Shown here in pieces: positions 54,070-62,633 of a DNA stretch of 64,000 nucleotides. Every line of letters starts with the position of its first letter. Position 1 is the first letter of the stretch. The DNA comes from Vibrio splendidus. Lineage in GTDB: Bacteria; Pseudomonadota; Gammaproteobacteria; Enterobacterales; Vibrionaceae. The notes under the pieces were generated by a model. The model saw only the letters and a program-made list of their open reading frames with translations. It did no database searches and had not been told where the DNA came from. Location: NCBI RefSeq assembly GCF_024347615.1, contig NZ_AP025508.1, forward strand, positions 1,984,001 to 2,048,000, given 5' to 3'. The position numbers were made by a program, and so were the translations under genes.

Positions 54070-54550
54070 GTTCTTCCTTGAGGTGACTTCAATAACTATT
54101 CAGCCATGCTACCAAATTTGGAGCATATTAATAACTATCCAAGTGCAATAAAAATATTTATTCACCAAATTTCAATCTTTCTGAAGTTTAATGTTTCATC
54201 ATTGTGACATTGATTCAGAATATTAACCTAGTCAATTGTCAATATAAAAATCTAAATCTCGTTGCACCAACAGTGTGAAGCGCTGCACTATTTACATTAA
54301 GTTAACATTTGGTCATTCTAATTGTGTTCGGATTTGTGATTTCATTCAAAATTCTTTTTAAATTATACATTTGTGAAAGTACGGATCCTTTCCTAACCTT
54401 ATAAATAGTTGTTTAAATCGCACACAGTTTCATTTGCAAAATGCAACCAGTTTGATTTGAGTAACAAGGTCATAGAAAACGCAACACATATAGAAAAACT
54501 CAAATGAGCACGAGTATCAGGTGTCACCTGGTTAACAAGGAAGGATACAA
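54070..54550 (+). other. Upstream region of aapJ
   Basis: A 481-base AT-rich region between the divergent siroheme synthase and aapJ genes. No gene was recognised. A short inverted repeat (CAGGT-GTC-ACCTG, about 54519-54531) lies just before the aapJ ribosome site. No confident promoter could be chosen. Confidence 0.45.
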
Positions 54551-55579
54551 ATGACAAATAAACTAACACTTCTTGCTTCAGTAGTAGCTGCATCAACTGC
54601 GATGATGGCAACATCAGCATCAGCGGCAGAAAGCACTCTGGACAAAGTCACATCTCAAGGTTTTCTAACTTGTGGTGTAAGTACCGGTCTTCCAGGGTTC
54701 TCTAACCCTAACTCAAAAGGTGAATGGGAAGGAATTGATGTTGAGTATTGTCAAGCTCTTGCAGCGGCTGTACTCGGTGACAAAACTAAAGTTAAGTATG
54801 TACCTCTTACTGCTAAAGAACGTTTTACCGCGCTTCAATCTGGCGAAATCGACGTACTATCTCGTAACACAACATGGACACTACATCGTGACACTGCTCT
54901 AGGTCTGAACTTCGTAGGCGTTAACTACTACGATGGTCAAGGCTTCATGGTTAAGAAAGAACTCGGTCTAACAAGTGCTCAAGAGCTTGATGGCGCTTCT
55001 GTATGTGTTCAATCAGGTACAACAACTGAACTTAACCTAGCCGATTACTTCCGTAACAGTGGCATGTCTTACAAGCCAGTGGTATTCGATACGGCAGCAC
55101 AAACATCTAAAGGCTTCGACGCGGGTCGTTGTGATGTGCTAACGACTGACCAATCTGGTCTATACGCACTTCGCCTAAACTTAGCTGATCCTAAATCTGC
55201 ACAAGTACTTCCTGAAATCATCTCTAAAGAGCCACTAGGCCCTGTTGTTCGTCAAGATGATGACAAGTGGTTCAACGTTGCTAAATGGACACTTTCAGCA
55301 ATGATTAACGCGGAAGAGTACGGTATCTCTTCTAAGAATGCTGACGAAATGCTTAAGTCAAAAGATCCAAACATCAAACGTATTCTTGGTGTAGACGGTC
55401 CTAAAGGTAAAGGCCTTGGTATTCGTGACGATTGGGGTTACCAAGTCATTAAACAAGTTGGTAACTACGGTGAGAGCTTCGAACGTACTGTTGGTACAGG
55501 TTCACCACTACAGATCTCTCGTGGCGTAAACGCACTATGGAATGCGGGCGGCTTTATGTACGCTCCACCAATCCGTTAA
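54551..55579 (+). CDS. aapJ: General L-amino acid ABC transporter, substrate-binding protein
   Basis: Periplasmic binding protein of the AapJQMP importer. The 342 residues have a signal peptide (cleavage after SASA, near residue 25), then FLTCGVSTGLPGFS, EGIDVEYCQALAAAVLGD, and an ERFTALQSGEIDVLSRNTTWTL block typical of the SBP3 family and of AapJ in particular. GGAAGG lies upstream of the ATG. A hairpin follows before aapQ, which would make AapJ more abundant than the membrane parts. Confidence 0.94.
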   Translation: MTNKLTLLASVVAASTAMMATSASAAESTLDKVTSQGFLTCGVSTGLPGFSNPNSKGEWEGIDVEYCQALAAAVLGDKTKVKYVPLTAKERFTALQSGEIDVLSRNTTWTLHRDTALGLNFVGVNYYDGQGFMVKKELGLTSAQELDGASVCVQSGTTTELNLADYFRNSGMSYKPVVFDTAAQTSKGFDAGRCDVLTTDQSGLYALRLNLADPKSAQVLPEIISKEPLGPVVRQDDDKWFNVAKWTLSAMINAEEYGISSKNADEMLKSKDPNIKRILGVDGPKGKGLGIRDDWGYQVIKQVGNYGESFERTVGTGSPLQISRGVNALWNAGGFMYAPPIR

Positions 55580-55598
55580 TAAATTTACAAGCATCAAT

Positions 55599-55624
55599 TA
55601 GGGCGGACTTTTCCGCCCTATTTA
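55599..55624 (+). terminator. Attenuating hairpin between aapJ and aapQ
   Basis: TAGGGCGGA and TCCGCCCTA around CTTT, followed by TTTATTAAA. It lies 20 bases after aapJ and 31 bases before aapQ. A partial terminator here would raise the ratio of binding protein to permease. Confidence 0.75.
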
Positions 55625-55650
55625 TTAAATGGATTTGAGGTTATAGCAGT

Positions 55651-56856
55651 ATGAAACCTAATGAAACTATTTCTCCAGCTCAGGCAAAGCCACAGCCCAA
55701 AAGTGCCAACCTTTTTTACAACCCCACTTTTCGCTCAATTGTTTTCCAAATTCTCGCCGTCGGGGCGCTTTGTGCTTTCTTCTACACGATTGTAAACAAT
55801 GCACTCACTAACTTAGATTCCCGTGGTATCGCCACTGGTTTTGATTTTTTATCTCAAGAAGCTGGTTTTGGTATCGGCTTAACACTGATTGAATACGACG
55901 AAACATTCTCATACGGTCGAACCTTCTTTATCGGTCTTCTCAATACCGCTTTGGTTTCTGTACTCGGCATCATGTTAGCCACGGTACTGGGCTTTAGTAT
56001 GGGTATTGCAAGGCTCTCTTCAAATTGGTTAGTTAGCCGATTTGCAGCTATCTATATTGAGATATTCCGAAACATCCCTCTTCTGTTGCAAATCTTTTTC
56101 TGGTATTTCGCCGTTCTACAAGCTTTACCTTCTGCTCGTCAAAGTATGAGCCTTGGTGAAGCCATTTTCTTGAACGTACGTGGTTTGTACTTCCCTGCAC
56201 CAGTGTTAGAGCAAGGCAGTAGCATTGTGATCGCATCATTGATTACTGGTGTCATCGCTACTTTTGTTATCAACATCTGGGCTAATAACAAGCAAAAGCT
56301 AACCGGCCAACAAACACCAATGTTGCGAATTGCTGCGGCACTGATTGTGGGCTTACCGTTGGTAACTTACTTTGTTATGGGTATGCCTATCTCTGCGGAG
56401 TACCCAGTTTTGAAAGGGTTTAACTTCAAAGGCGGTATTAGCATCATCCCTGAACTAGCAGCGTTGATGCTTGCTTTAAGTATCTACACAGCAGCGTTCA
56501 TCGCCGAGATTGTGCGTTCAGGTATTAACGCGGTAAACCATGGGCAAACAGAGGCTGCGATGTCTCTAGGTCTCCCTAGAACACGAACCCTCAAGTTGGT
56601 GATTATTCCACAAGCATTAAGAATTATCATTCCACCATTAACCAGTCAGTATTTGAATCTGACCAAAAACTCATCACTTGCGATGGCCATTGGTTATCCC
56701 GATCTTGTGTCTGTATTTGCAGGAACAACATTGAACCAAACTGGACAAGCTATCGAAGTAATCGCGATGACAATGGGCGTCTACCTGACTCTAAGCCTAT
56801 TAACATCCGCTCTAATGAACATATACAACCGCAAAGTAGCGTTGGTGGAGAGATAA
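55651..56856 (+). CDS. aapQ: Amino acid ABC transporter permease AapQ
   Basis: Inner-membrane permease of 401 residues with about eight helices, longer than ordinary HisM-type permeases as usual for AapQ. The binding-protein-dependent transport motif is EAAMSLGLPRTRTLKLVIIP. A long insert between the first and later helices includes the region around residue 190-260. It pairs with AapM and ends one base before the aapM start. Confidence 0.93.
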   Translation: MKPNETISPAQAKPQPKSANLFYNPTFRSIVFQILAVGALCAFFYTIVNNALTNLDSRGIATGFDFLSQEAGFGIGLTLIEYDETFSYGRTFFIGLLNTALVSVLGIMLATVLGFSMGIARLSSNWLVSRFAAIYIEIFRNIPLLLQIFFWYFAVLQALPSARQSMSLGEAIFLNVRGLYFPAPVLEQGSSIVIASLITGVIATFVINIWANNKQKLTGQQTPMLRIAAALIVGLPLVTYFVMGMPISAEYPVLKGFNFKGGISIIPELAALMLALSIYTAAFIAEIVRSGINAVNHGQTEAAMSLGLPRTRTLKLVIIPQALRIIIPPLTSQYLNLTKNSSLAMAIGYPDLVSVFAGTTLNQTGQAIEVIAMTMGVYLTLSLLTSALMNIYNRKVALVER

Positions 56857-56857
56857 G

Positions 56858-57955
56858 ATGAGTACACATCAATTTCAACCTGATCTTCCGCCTCCAGCGA
56901 ATACTGTTGGACCTGTCGGTTGGTTAAGAAAAAATCTATTTAATGGACCAATTAACAGTGTCGTCACTGTGATCCTTGGTTATTTTGCTTTCACTTTATT
57001 GTGGGCAATAGCAGATTGGGCATTCATTAATGCTGATTGGATTGGAACAACACGTGATGCCTGTACTAGCGACGGTGCTTGTTGGGTTTTCATTAGTGTT
57101 CGTTGGGACCAATTCATGTACGGCTTTTATCCAGAAGCTGAACTGTGGCGCCCTCGCCTTTTCTACGCAACGTTAGCTATTTTTGTCGTTTTGTTAGCTT
57201 ACGAAAAAACACCTAAGCGCACGTGGATTTGGTTGTTCTTCGTAAACATCTACCCGTTTATCATTGCTGGCTTACTATACGGTGGTGTATTTGGACTAGA
57301 GGTTGTTGATACCCATAAATGGGGCGGTCTACTAGTTACGCTGATCATCGCACTTGTTGGTATTGTAGTGTCACTTCCTATTGGCGTTGCATTGGCACTT
57401 GGGCGTCGTTCAGAGATGCCGATCATCCGCAGTATGTGTACTGTTTACATCGAAATTTGGCGTGGTGTACCGCTGATTACGGTTCTATTTATGGCATCGG
57501 TAATGCTTCCGCTCTTTTTATCAGAAGGGATGGAAACCGATAAACTGATCAGAGCGTTGGTTGGGGTAGTACTATTTAGTGCGGCTTATATAGCAGAGGT
57601 AATCCGCGGTGGTTTGCAAGCAATACCAAAAGGTCAATACGAAGCCGCTGATGCTTTAGGGTTGAGCTACTGGAAAAAAACAGGGCTTATCATTCTACCT
57701 CAAGCTCTTAAAATCACGATTCCTTCAATTGTGAATACCTTTATTGGTTTGTTCAAAGATACCAGTCTGGTTTTAATTATCGGTATGTTTGATGTATTGG
57801 GAATTGGCCAAGCCGCGAATACCGATCCTGAATGGCTTGGGTTTTCAACAGAAAGTTATGTATTTGTCGCGTTAGTGTTCTGGGTGTTTTGTTTTGGCAT
57901 GTCGAGATACTCGATTTGGCTAGAAAACAAACTTCACACCGGTCACAAACGATAA
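56858..57955 (+). CDS. aapM: Amino acid ABC transporter permease AapM
   Basis: Second permease of the importer, 365 residues, with an N-terminal hydrophobic region (about 35-60) and the HisM-type core (about 140-355). The EAA motif reads YEAADALGLSYWKKTGLIILP. It starts one base after aapQ, so translation is coupled. Confidence 0.93.
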   Translation: MSTHQFQPDLPPPANTVGPVGWLRKNLFNGPINSVVTVILGYFAFTLLWAIADWAFINADWIGTTRDACTSDGACWVFISVRWDQFMYGFYPEAELWRPRLFYATLAIFVVLLAYEKTPKRTWIWLFFVNIYPFIIAGLLYGGVFGLEVVDTHKWGGLLVTLIIALVGIVVSLPIGVALALGRRSEMPIIRSMCTVYIEIWRGVPLITVLFMASVMLPLFLSEGMETDKLIRALVGVVLFSAAYIAEVIRGGLQAIPKGQYEAADALGLSYWKKTGLIILPQALKITIPSIVNTFIGLFKDTSLVLIIGMFDVLGIGQAANTDPEWLGFSTESYVFVALVFWVFCFGMSRYSIWLENKLHTGHKR

Positions 57956-57977
57956 TTAACAAGATCAAGGACGTATT

Positions 57978-58742
57978 ATGACGCAGCAAACAGAAAACAA
58001 CTCTCAAGGTCTTATGATCGAGTTAAAAGACATGAACAAGTGGTACGGTGAGTTCCACGTTCTTAAAAACATCAATTTGGAAGTTAGAAAAGGCGAGAAA
58101 ATTGTAATTTGTGGCCCTTCCGGTTCAGGTAAATCCACGATGATTCGCTGTATCAACCGATTAGAAGAGCACCAAAAAGGTCATATCTTCGTTTCAGGTA
58201 ATGAACTTACAGAAGACCTGAAGAACATTGAAGCCGTACGCAGAGATGTAGGTATGTGTTTCCAACACTTCAACCTATTCCCTCACTTAACGGTTTTAGA
58301 AAACTGTACTCTGGCCCCTATTTGGGTGAAGAAGATGCCGAAAGAGGAAGCTGAAGCCATCGCTATGAAATTCCTTGAGCGTGTAAAAATCCCTGAGCAA
58401 GCGGATAAATTCCCAGGACAGCTTTCAGGTGGCCAACAACAACGTGTAGCAATCGCTCGTTCTTTATGTATGAACCCTCAAGTCATGTTGTTTGATGAAC
58501 CAACATCGGCACTCGACCCGGAAATGGTTCGTGAAGTACTAGACGTTATGGTTGAGCTTGCAGAAGAAGGCATGACGATGTTGTGTGTAACGCACGAGAT
58601 GGGTTTTGCTAAAGAAGTTGCCGACCGCGTTATCTTTATGGATGCAGGTGAAATCATAGAAGAGAACAACCCTGTCGACTTCTTTGAAAACCCACAATCG
58701 GACAGAACGCAGAACTTCTTGAGCCAAATCTTGCACCATTAA
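57978..58742 (+). CDS. aapP: Amino acid ABC transporter ATPase AapP
   Basis: Cytoplasmic ATPase of the importer, 254 residues. Walker [11 protein letters not shown]-loop [12 protein letters not shown], signature LSGGQQQR, Walker [15 protein letters not shown] and H-loop CVTHEMGFA are all present. It is 22 bases after aapM and is followed by the operon terminator. Confidence 0.95.
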   Translation: MTQQTENNSQGLMIELKDMNKWYGEFHVLKNINLEVRKGEKIVICGPSGSGKSTMIRCINRLEEHQKGHIFVSGNELTEDLKNIEAVRRDVGMCFQHFNLFPHLTVLENCTLAPIWVKKMPKEEAEAIAMKFLERVKIPEQADKFPGQLSGGQQQRVAIARSLCMNPQVMLFDEPTSALDPEMVREVLDVMVELAEEGMTMLCVTHEMGFAKEVADRVIFMDAGEIIEENNPVDFFENPQSDRTQNFLSQILHH

Positions 58743-58765
58743 TGTGTTATGATGCATAAACTATA

Positions 58766-58793
58766 GAGGCGGCTTAGGTCGCCTCTTTATTTT
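58766..58793 (+). terminator. aap operon terminator
   Basis: GAGGCG and CGCCTC around an 8-base loop, followed by TTTATTTTT, 23 bases past aapP. Confidence 0.82.
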
Positions 58794-59037
58794 TCAAGGT
58801 TATAGATAGTTTTTCAAAGGTTATAAATCATTAGCCAGTAACTATAAAAGTTTGAACATCGAGTATTAGCGACACTTTATACGTCATTAGAAACACTTTG
58901 TTACACCTTAAGAAACACTTAACCGACTATTTTGATTATTATTTTAGGTATACAAAAGGAATGAAAGACTTGATTTTTCGAACTTTCAGCCCCATAAATG
59001 TACTAATAACTATTGAAGTCACCTTACGAGGAAGATT

Positions 59038-59703
59038 ATGAACAGCCCTATGTTTTCACGCACAGCAACTCAAGAGAATGCTCTGCAAACCAATAAAGTG
59101 TTGCGTAACACGTACGCACTACTGTCTATGACACTACTTTGGTCTGCTGTAGTAGCAGGCGTATCTATGGCGATGAACCTTCCTCGCCCTGGTCTTATCA
59201 TTATGCTAGTTGGTTTCTACGGCCTACTGTTCCTAACAGAAAAGAACCGTGACAACAGCATGGGTCTAGTGTTCACATTCCTATTTACAGGTTTCTTAGG
59301 CTACACCATTGGTCCAATCTTAAACATGTACGTTGGCGCAGGCATGGGTGATGTCATCCTTACTGCACTTGGTGGTACAGCATTAGCATTTATGGGTGCA
59401 TCAGCTTACGCACTGACGACTAAACGTGACCTTTCATTCCTTAACGGTATGCTAATGGCTGGTTTTGTTGTTCTGCTAGTAGGGATGGTTGCAAACATCT
59501 TCCTACAAATGCCTCTACTGTCTTTAGCAATGAGCGGTATGTTCATCCTATTCTCGACTGGTGTTATTTTGCTAACAACGCAAAGCATCATCCGCGGCGG
59601 TGAAACAAACTACATCTCAGCAACGATTAGCTTGTATGTTTCGATCTACAACATCTTCATCAGCCTACTAAGCATCTTAGGTATTATGAACAGCAACGAC
59701 TAA
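59038..59703 (+). CDS. yccA: Bax inhibitor-1/YccA family membrane protein
   Basis: A 221-residue inner-membrane protein with seven hydrophobic helices and the BI-1 family layout. The E. coli homologue YccA is a substrate and modulator of the FtsH protease. A cytoplasmic N-terminus (about 1-25) with TATQENALQTNKVLRNTYAL and the TTKRDLS loop are conserved. GAGGAAG lies before the ATG. It precedes tusE and yccX, the same three-gene neighbourhood as in E. coli. Confidence 0.93.
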   Translation: MNSPMFSRTATQENALQTNKVLRNTYALLSMTLLWSAVVAGVSMAMNLPRPGLIIMLVGFYGLLFLTEKNRDNSMGLVFTFLFTGFLGYTIGPILNMYVGAGMGDVILTALGGTALAFMGASAYALTTKRDLSFLNGMLMAGFVVLLVGMVANIFLQMPLLSLAMSGMFILFSTGVILLTTQSIIRGGETNYISATISLYVSIYNIFISLLSILGIMNSND

Positions 59704-59723
59704 TCATAGTTCGTCCAAAATTG

Positions 59724-59755
59724 AGCCCAAGAGCCTGTCTCTTGGGCTTTTTTGT
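59724..59755 (+). terminator. yccA terminator
   Basis: AGCCCAAGAG and CTCTTGGGCT around a short loop, followed by TTTTTT. Confidence 0.92.
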
Positions 59756-59858
59756 ATCTATAGTTGCAATATTCCTAGAGATAACGACGATATTTCTTGA
59801 GAAAGGCAAACGTGGTCATGTACCCTATTTACTGAGTTAAACTGATTCTGGACTAAAC

Positions 59859-60188
59859 ATGTTTGAATATAATGGCAAACAAATTGAAACCGACGCTCAA
59901 GGCTACCTATTGGACTACACACAATGGGAAGAAGGTATGATTGAAATCCTGGCTGAAGACGAAGCGATTGAATTGACTGAAGCACACTTGGAAGTGGTCC
60001 ATTTTGTAAGAAGCTTTTACGAAGAGTTCAAAACCTCTCCGGCTGTTCGTATGCTCGTTAAAGCGATGGAGAAAGCGCACGGCCCAGAGAAAGGTAACAG
60101 CAAGTACCTATTCAAATTGTTCAAGAAAGGCCCCGCTAAACAAGCAACCAAGCTCGCGGGTTTACCTAAACCAGCAAAATGCTTGTAA
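59859..60188 (+). CDS. tusE: TusE/DsrC family sulfur-relay protein
   Basis: Sulfur carrier that takes persulfide sulfur from TusBCD and passes it to MnmA for 2-thiouridine in tRNA. The 109 residues have [18 protein letters not shown] N-terminus and the DsrC C-terminal arm [19 protein letters not shown] with the reactive penultimate Cys. The second DsrC Cys is absent, as in TusE. The ribosome site is weak. Confidence 0.94.
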   Translation: MFEYNGKQIETDAQGYLLDYTQWEEGMIEILAEDEAIELTEAHLEVVHFVRSFYEEFKTSPAVRMLVKAMEKAHGPEKGNSKYLFKLFKKGPAKQATKLAGLPKPAKCL

Positions 60189-60246
60189 AGCTTAAACAGC
60201 TTTAGGTTGCTCTCAAGGTAAAAAGGTAAATACTGTAGTGCGCTAG

Positions 60247-60534
60247 CTACAGTATTTTAAATTCCCCTATACGCACATCCTGCCGCTCACTTTCTTTAAC
60301 TCGATGCATCACTACTTGGTCTACCGTCGCACTCGAAGGGCCAATATTGAGCCAAGCGTGGAACTTCTCTATTTCCTTACCCTTTCCGACAGCTAACACT
60401 TCAACTCGGCCATCATTTAGGTTCTTTGCATAGCCTGAAATGCCCAGAGCTTGTGCCTGCCTACTGGTGTGATAGCGAAAGCCAACACACTGAACTACGC
60501 CTGATACGACAAAAATATATTGTGAATTTTCCAT
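60247..60534 (-). CDS. yccX: Acylphosphatase
   Basis: A 95-residue acylphosphatase that hydrolyses acyl phosphates. The catalytic Arg (GFRYHT) and Asn (AKNLNDGRVEV) are in place. The usual VQGVGFR loop reads VQCVGFR here, a Gly to Cys change in the phosphate-binding loop that could alter activity. It is convergent with tusE, with 58 bases between. Confidence 0.9.
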   Translation of the reverse strand: MENSQYIFVVSGVVQCVGFRYHTSRQAQALGISGYAKNLNDGRVEVLAVGKGKEIEKFHAWLNIGPSSATVDQVVMHRVKESERQDVRIGEFKIL

Positions 60535-60755
60535 AACGTTGCCTCATAAATTGTATGAATGATATAGTTGCGACTCTATTCATTCACCGCTTATTGGTGG
60601 ACTTACTTCGAGTATAACGATTATGAAAGAAATATCATTTATCGCGCCCGCTTATTGATTTATTGTTCCTTTTCATATAGTTAAGACCACCAGCAAACCA
60701 CCCTAAAAAACCATTATGCACAGTTATATGCACACTAAACTTTGCTTAAAAGCAA

Positions 60756-61649
60756 TTACCATTCCGCAAAGTATGACTTTAATTCATCAATAAGCACTCT
60801 CACCTTTTTAGGCATGTTGGCGCGGCCATGGTATAGAGCATAGACTTCCCTTTTTGGTAGATCATATTCTGGAAATAACTCGATAAGTCGGCCGCTATCT
60901 ATTTCATCTTGAGCCAGTAACTTAGGAATCATAGCCAGACCAAAATTATCGAGTAGTGCGTACCGAACCGCTTGAACGCTGTTAACCGTCATTGCCGGAT
61001 TAATGGGTATATTTTTCACTTCATTACCTTTGGTAAACATCCACATTTGATCAAGCTTTAGGTTGGGATCTTCAATTATCCTATGCGATAAAATATCTAT
61101 TGGTTCATTAATCTCCCCATGCTCACTTATGTACTTAGGTGATGCGCAGATTACATTCCTATGCTCGACCAATTTAGTCGCTATCAAATCAAAATCTTGG
61201 CGAACTAAGCTACCTGACCTGATCGCTACGTCATAACCAATTTGGTCCAAGCTATCCAAATCATCATGCAGCCGTAAGTTTACTTTTAACGATGGGTATT
61301 TATTGGCGAACTTACAGATAAACGGCATTAGCAATATTTCACTAAAACCTTTAGGTGCTAATACGTTTAAAGCGCCTGTAATAGACTCACCATCAAACCT
61401 AACCGCGTTGTTTAACGATTCGAACCTAGACACCAATACATTAGCCTCTTGGTAGTACAGCTTTCCGGCGTCAGTCAGTGCGAATGTTTTAGTAGACCTA
61501 TTCATTAAACTGGCACTTAGATAAGTCTCAAGATCTTTTACATTCCGGCTAACCAACGACTTTGACACGCCTAGCTTTTTTGCTGCCGATGTAAAGCTTC
61601 CTTCCTCTACAGTACAAATGAATGACTTCACTAGAGTTAAAACGTTCAT
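60756..61649 (-). CDS. LysR family transcriptional regulator
   Basis: A 297-residue regulator: N-terminal winged helix-turn-helix (about 1-62, SFTSAAKKLGVSKSLVSRNVKDLE) and a type 2 periplasmic-binding-like effector domain (about 90-290). The ATG at 61649 has AGGGGG upstream; the longer frame is not needed. It belongs to the CrgA-like branch by feel. It is divergent from the NTF2-like gene across 117 bases and is likely to control it. Confidence 0.9.
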   Translation of the reverse strand: MNVLTLVKSFICTVEEGSFTSAAKKLGVSKSLVSRNVKDLETYLSASLMNRSTKTFALTDAGKLYYQEANVLVSRFESLNNAVRFDGESITGALNVLAPKGFSEILLMPFICKFANKYPSLKVNLRLHDDLDSLDQIGYDVAIRSGSLVRQDFDLIATKLVEHRNVICASPKYISEHGEINEPIDILSHRIIEDPNLKLDQMWMFTKGNEVKNIPINPAMTVNSVQAVRYALLDNFGLAMIPKLLAQDEIDSGRLIELFPEYDLPKREVYALYHGRANMPKKVRVLIDELKSYFAEW

Positions 61650-61766
61650 GTGACCCCCTATTGTCAACATATTGTGAACAGGCTATCGATCTTTTGTACC
61701 CTATTCAACCGCTCAATAAAAGCTAGAATACTCATTAGTTCCATAAAAGAAGCACAAGGTAATTAC

Positions 61767-62189
61767 ATGACCAGTAAAAACGTACAGACCATAAAAGACT
61801 ATTTCAAACATTGCGTAGACGGGAAAGCAACAGAGTTAGTTAGTCAATATTTTGATGAAAACGCACTGATTCACCGACCAGATTGTGGTCAGACTTTAGT
61901 AGGTTTAGTTGATTTTGAAGCTAAATTGAAATCTTGCGTGACAGAACGTTATGAATCACTCGAGACAACGTTTCAACGTATCGTTGAATCTGGAAATGAA
62001 GTTGTAGTCGCGTTAACTCACAAGGCTAAAAATGCTAACACTTGGCTTGGCTTTGACGTTTCCGGTAAGGATGTAACGTGGACAAGTCTTACTTACTTTA
62101 AATTCAATGAAGAAGGGAAAATAATTGAAGAGATCGTTGAGCGAAATGAATTGAGCATGGCTAGACAGCTAGGTGTTACGGCAATCTAA
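61767..62189 (+). CDS. NTF2-like (SnoaL-type) protein
   Basis: A 140-residue protein with a cone-shaped NTF2-like fold suggested by an N-terminal helix (NVQTIKDYFKHCVDGKATEL), YFDENALIHRPDCGQTLVG, and late beta strands with VVVALTHKAKN and LTYFKFNEEGKIIEEIVERNE. Enzyme activity cannot be assigned. The ATG at 61767 has AAGG upstream; the longer frame overlaps the LysR start. Divergent from that regulator. Confidence 0.82.
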   Translation: MTSKNVQTIKDYFKHCVDGKATELVSQYFDENALIHRPDCGQTLVGLVDFEAKLKSCVTERYESLETTFQRIVESGNEVVVALTHKAKNANTWLGFDVSGKDVTWTSLTYFKFNEEGKIIEEIVERNELSMARQLGVTAI

Positions 62190-62206
62190 CAATACCAATA
62201 TCCAAG

Positions 62207-62243
62207 TAAAAAGGGCTAACCTACGTGGTTAGCCCTTTTTTCT
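62207..62243 (+). terminator. Terminator of the NTF2-like gene
   Basis: AAGGGCTAACC and GGTTAGCCCTT around TACGT, followed by TTTTTTC, 22 bases past the stop. Confidence 0.92.
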
Positions 62244-62307
62244 TACCAATAAGATTTAACGTATAGCAAGTAGAGAGCGGTATGACGCTCTCTACTTTAT
62301 TTCGTTG

Positions 62308-62472
62308 TTACTCTATCTCTTGTTTCTGCTCATCAGAGCAAAATAAAGTATCAAGTGCTTTTGCTGCTTTAGACACTGTAACAATCATAAATTCTTTAGA
62401 TTCGCTACTAAGTGGCTGATCAGATTCAGCTAGTTGCGAAACGACAAGTAGATCTCTTTTTAGTGCCTTCAT
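62308..62472 (-). CDS. Small acidic protein, unknown, next to the prophage edge
   Basis: A 54-residue frame below most length cut-offs. The ATG at 62472 has GAGGAA about 10 bases upstream. The sequence begins MKALKRDLLVVSQLAESDQ and continues as an amphipathic helical protein with one Cys (near residue 46) and an acidic end. I do not recognise it. It shares the strand of the phage gene at 62634 and lies about 160 bases beyond it, so it may be the terminal gene of the prophage. Confidence 0.5.
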   Translation of the reverse strand: MKALKRDLLVVSQLAESDQPLSSESKEFMIVTVSKAAKALDTLFCSDEQKQEIE

Positions 62473-62633
62473 ACTTCCGGTATTCCTCTTATTGGTTTGT
62501 TATATTATTTCTTGCTGTGTTTACATAAGACGCATTACATAATGTGAATAAGAATATATTACACTTTTATACCAATTCGACAATAGGATCTGATAGAAAC
62601 ACTTATATCAATAAATACTTTCATTCCGGTTCT

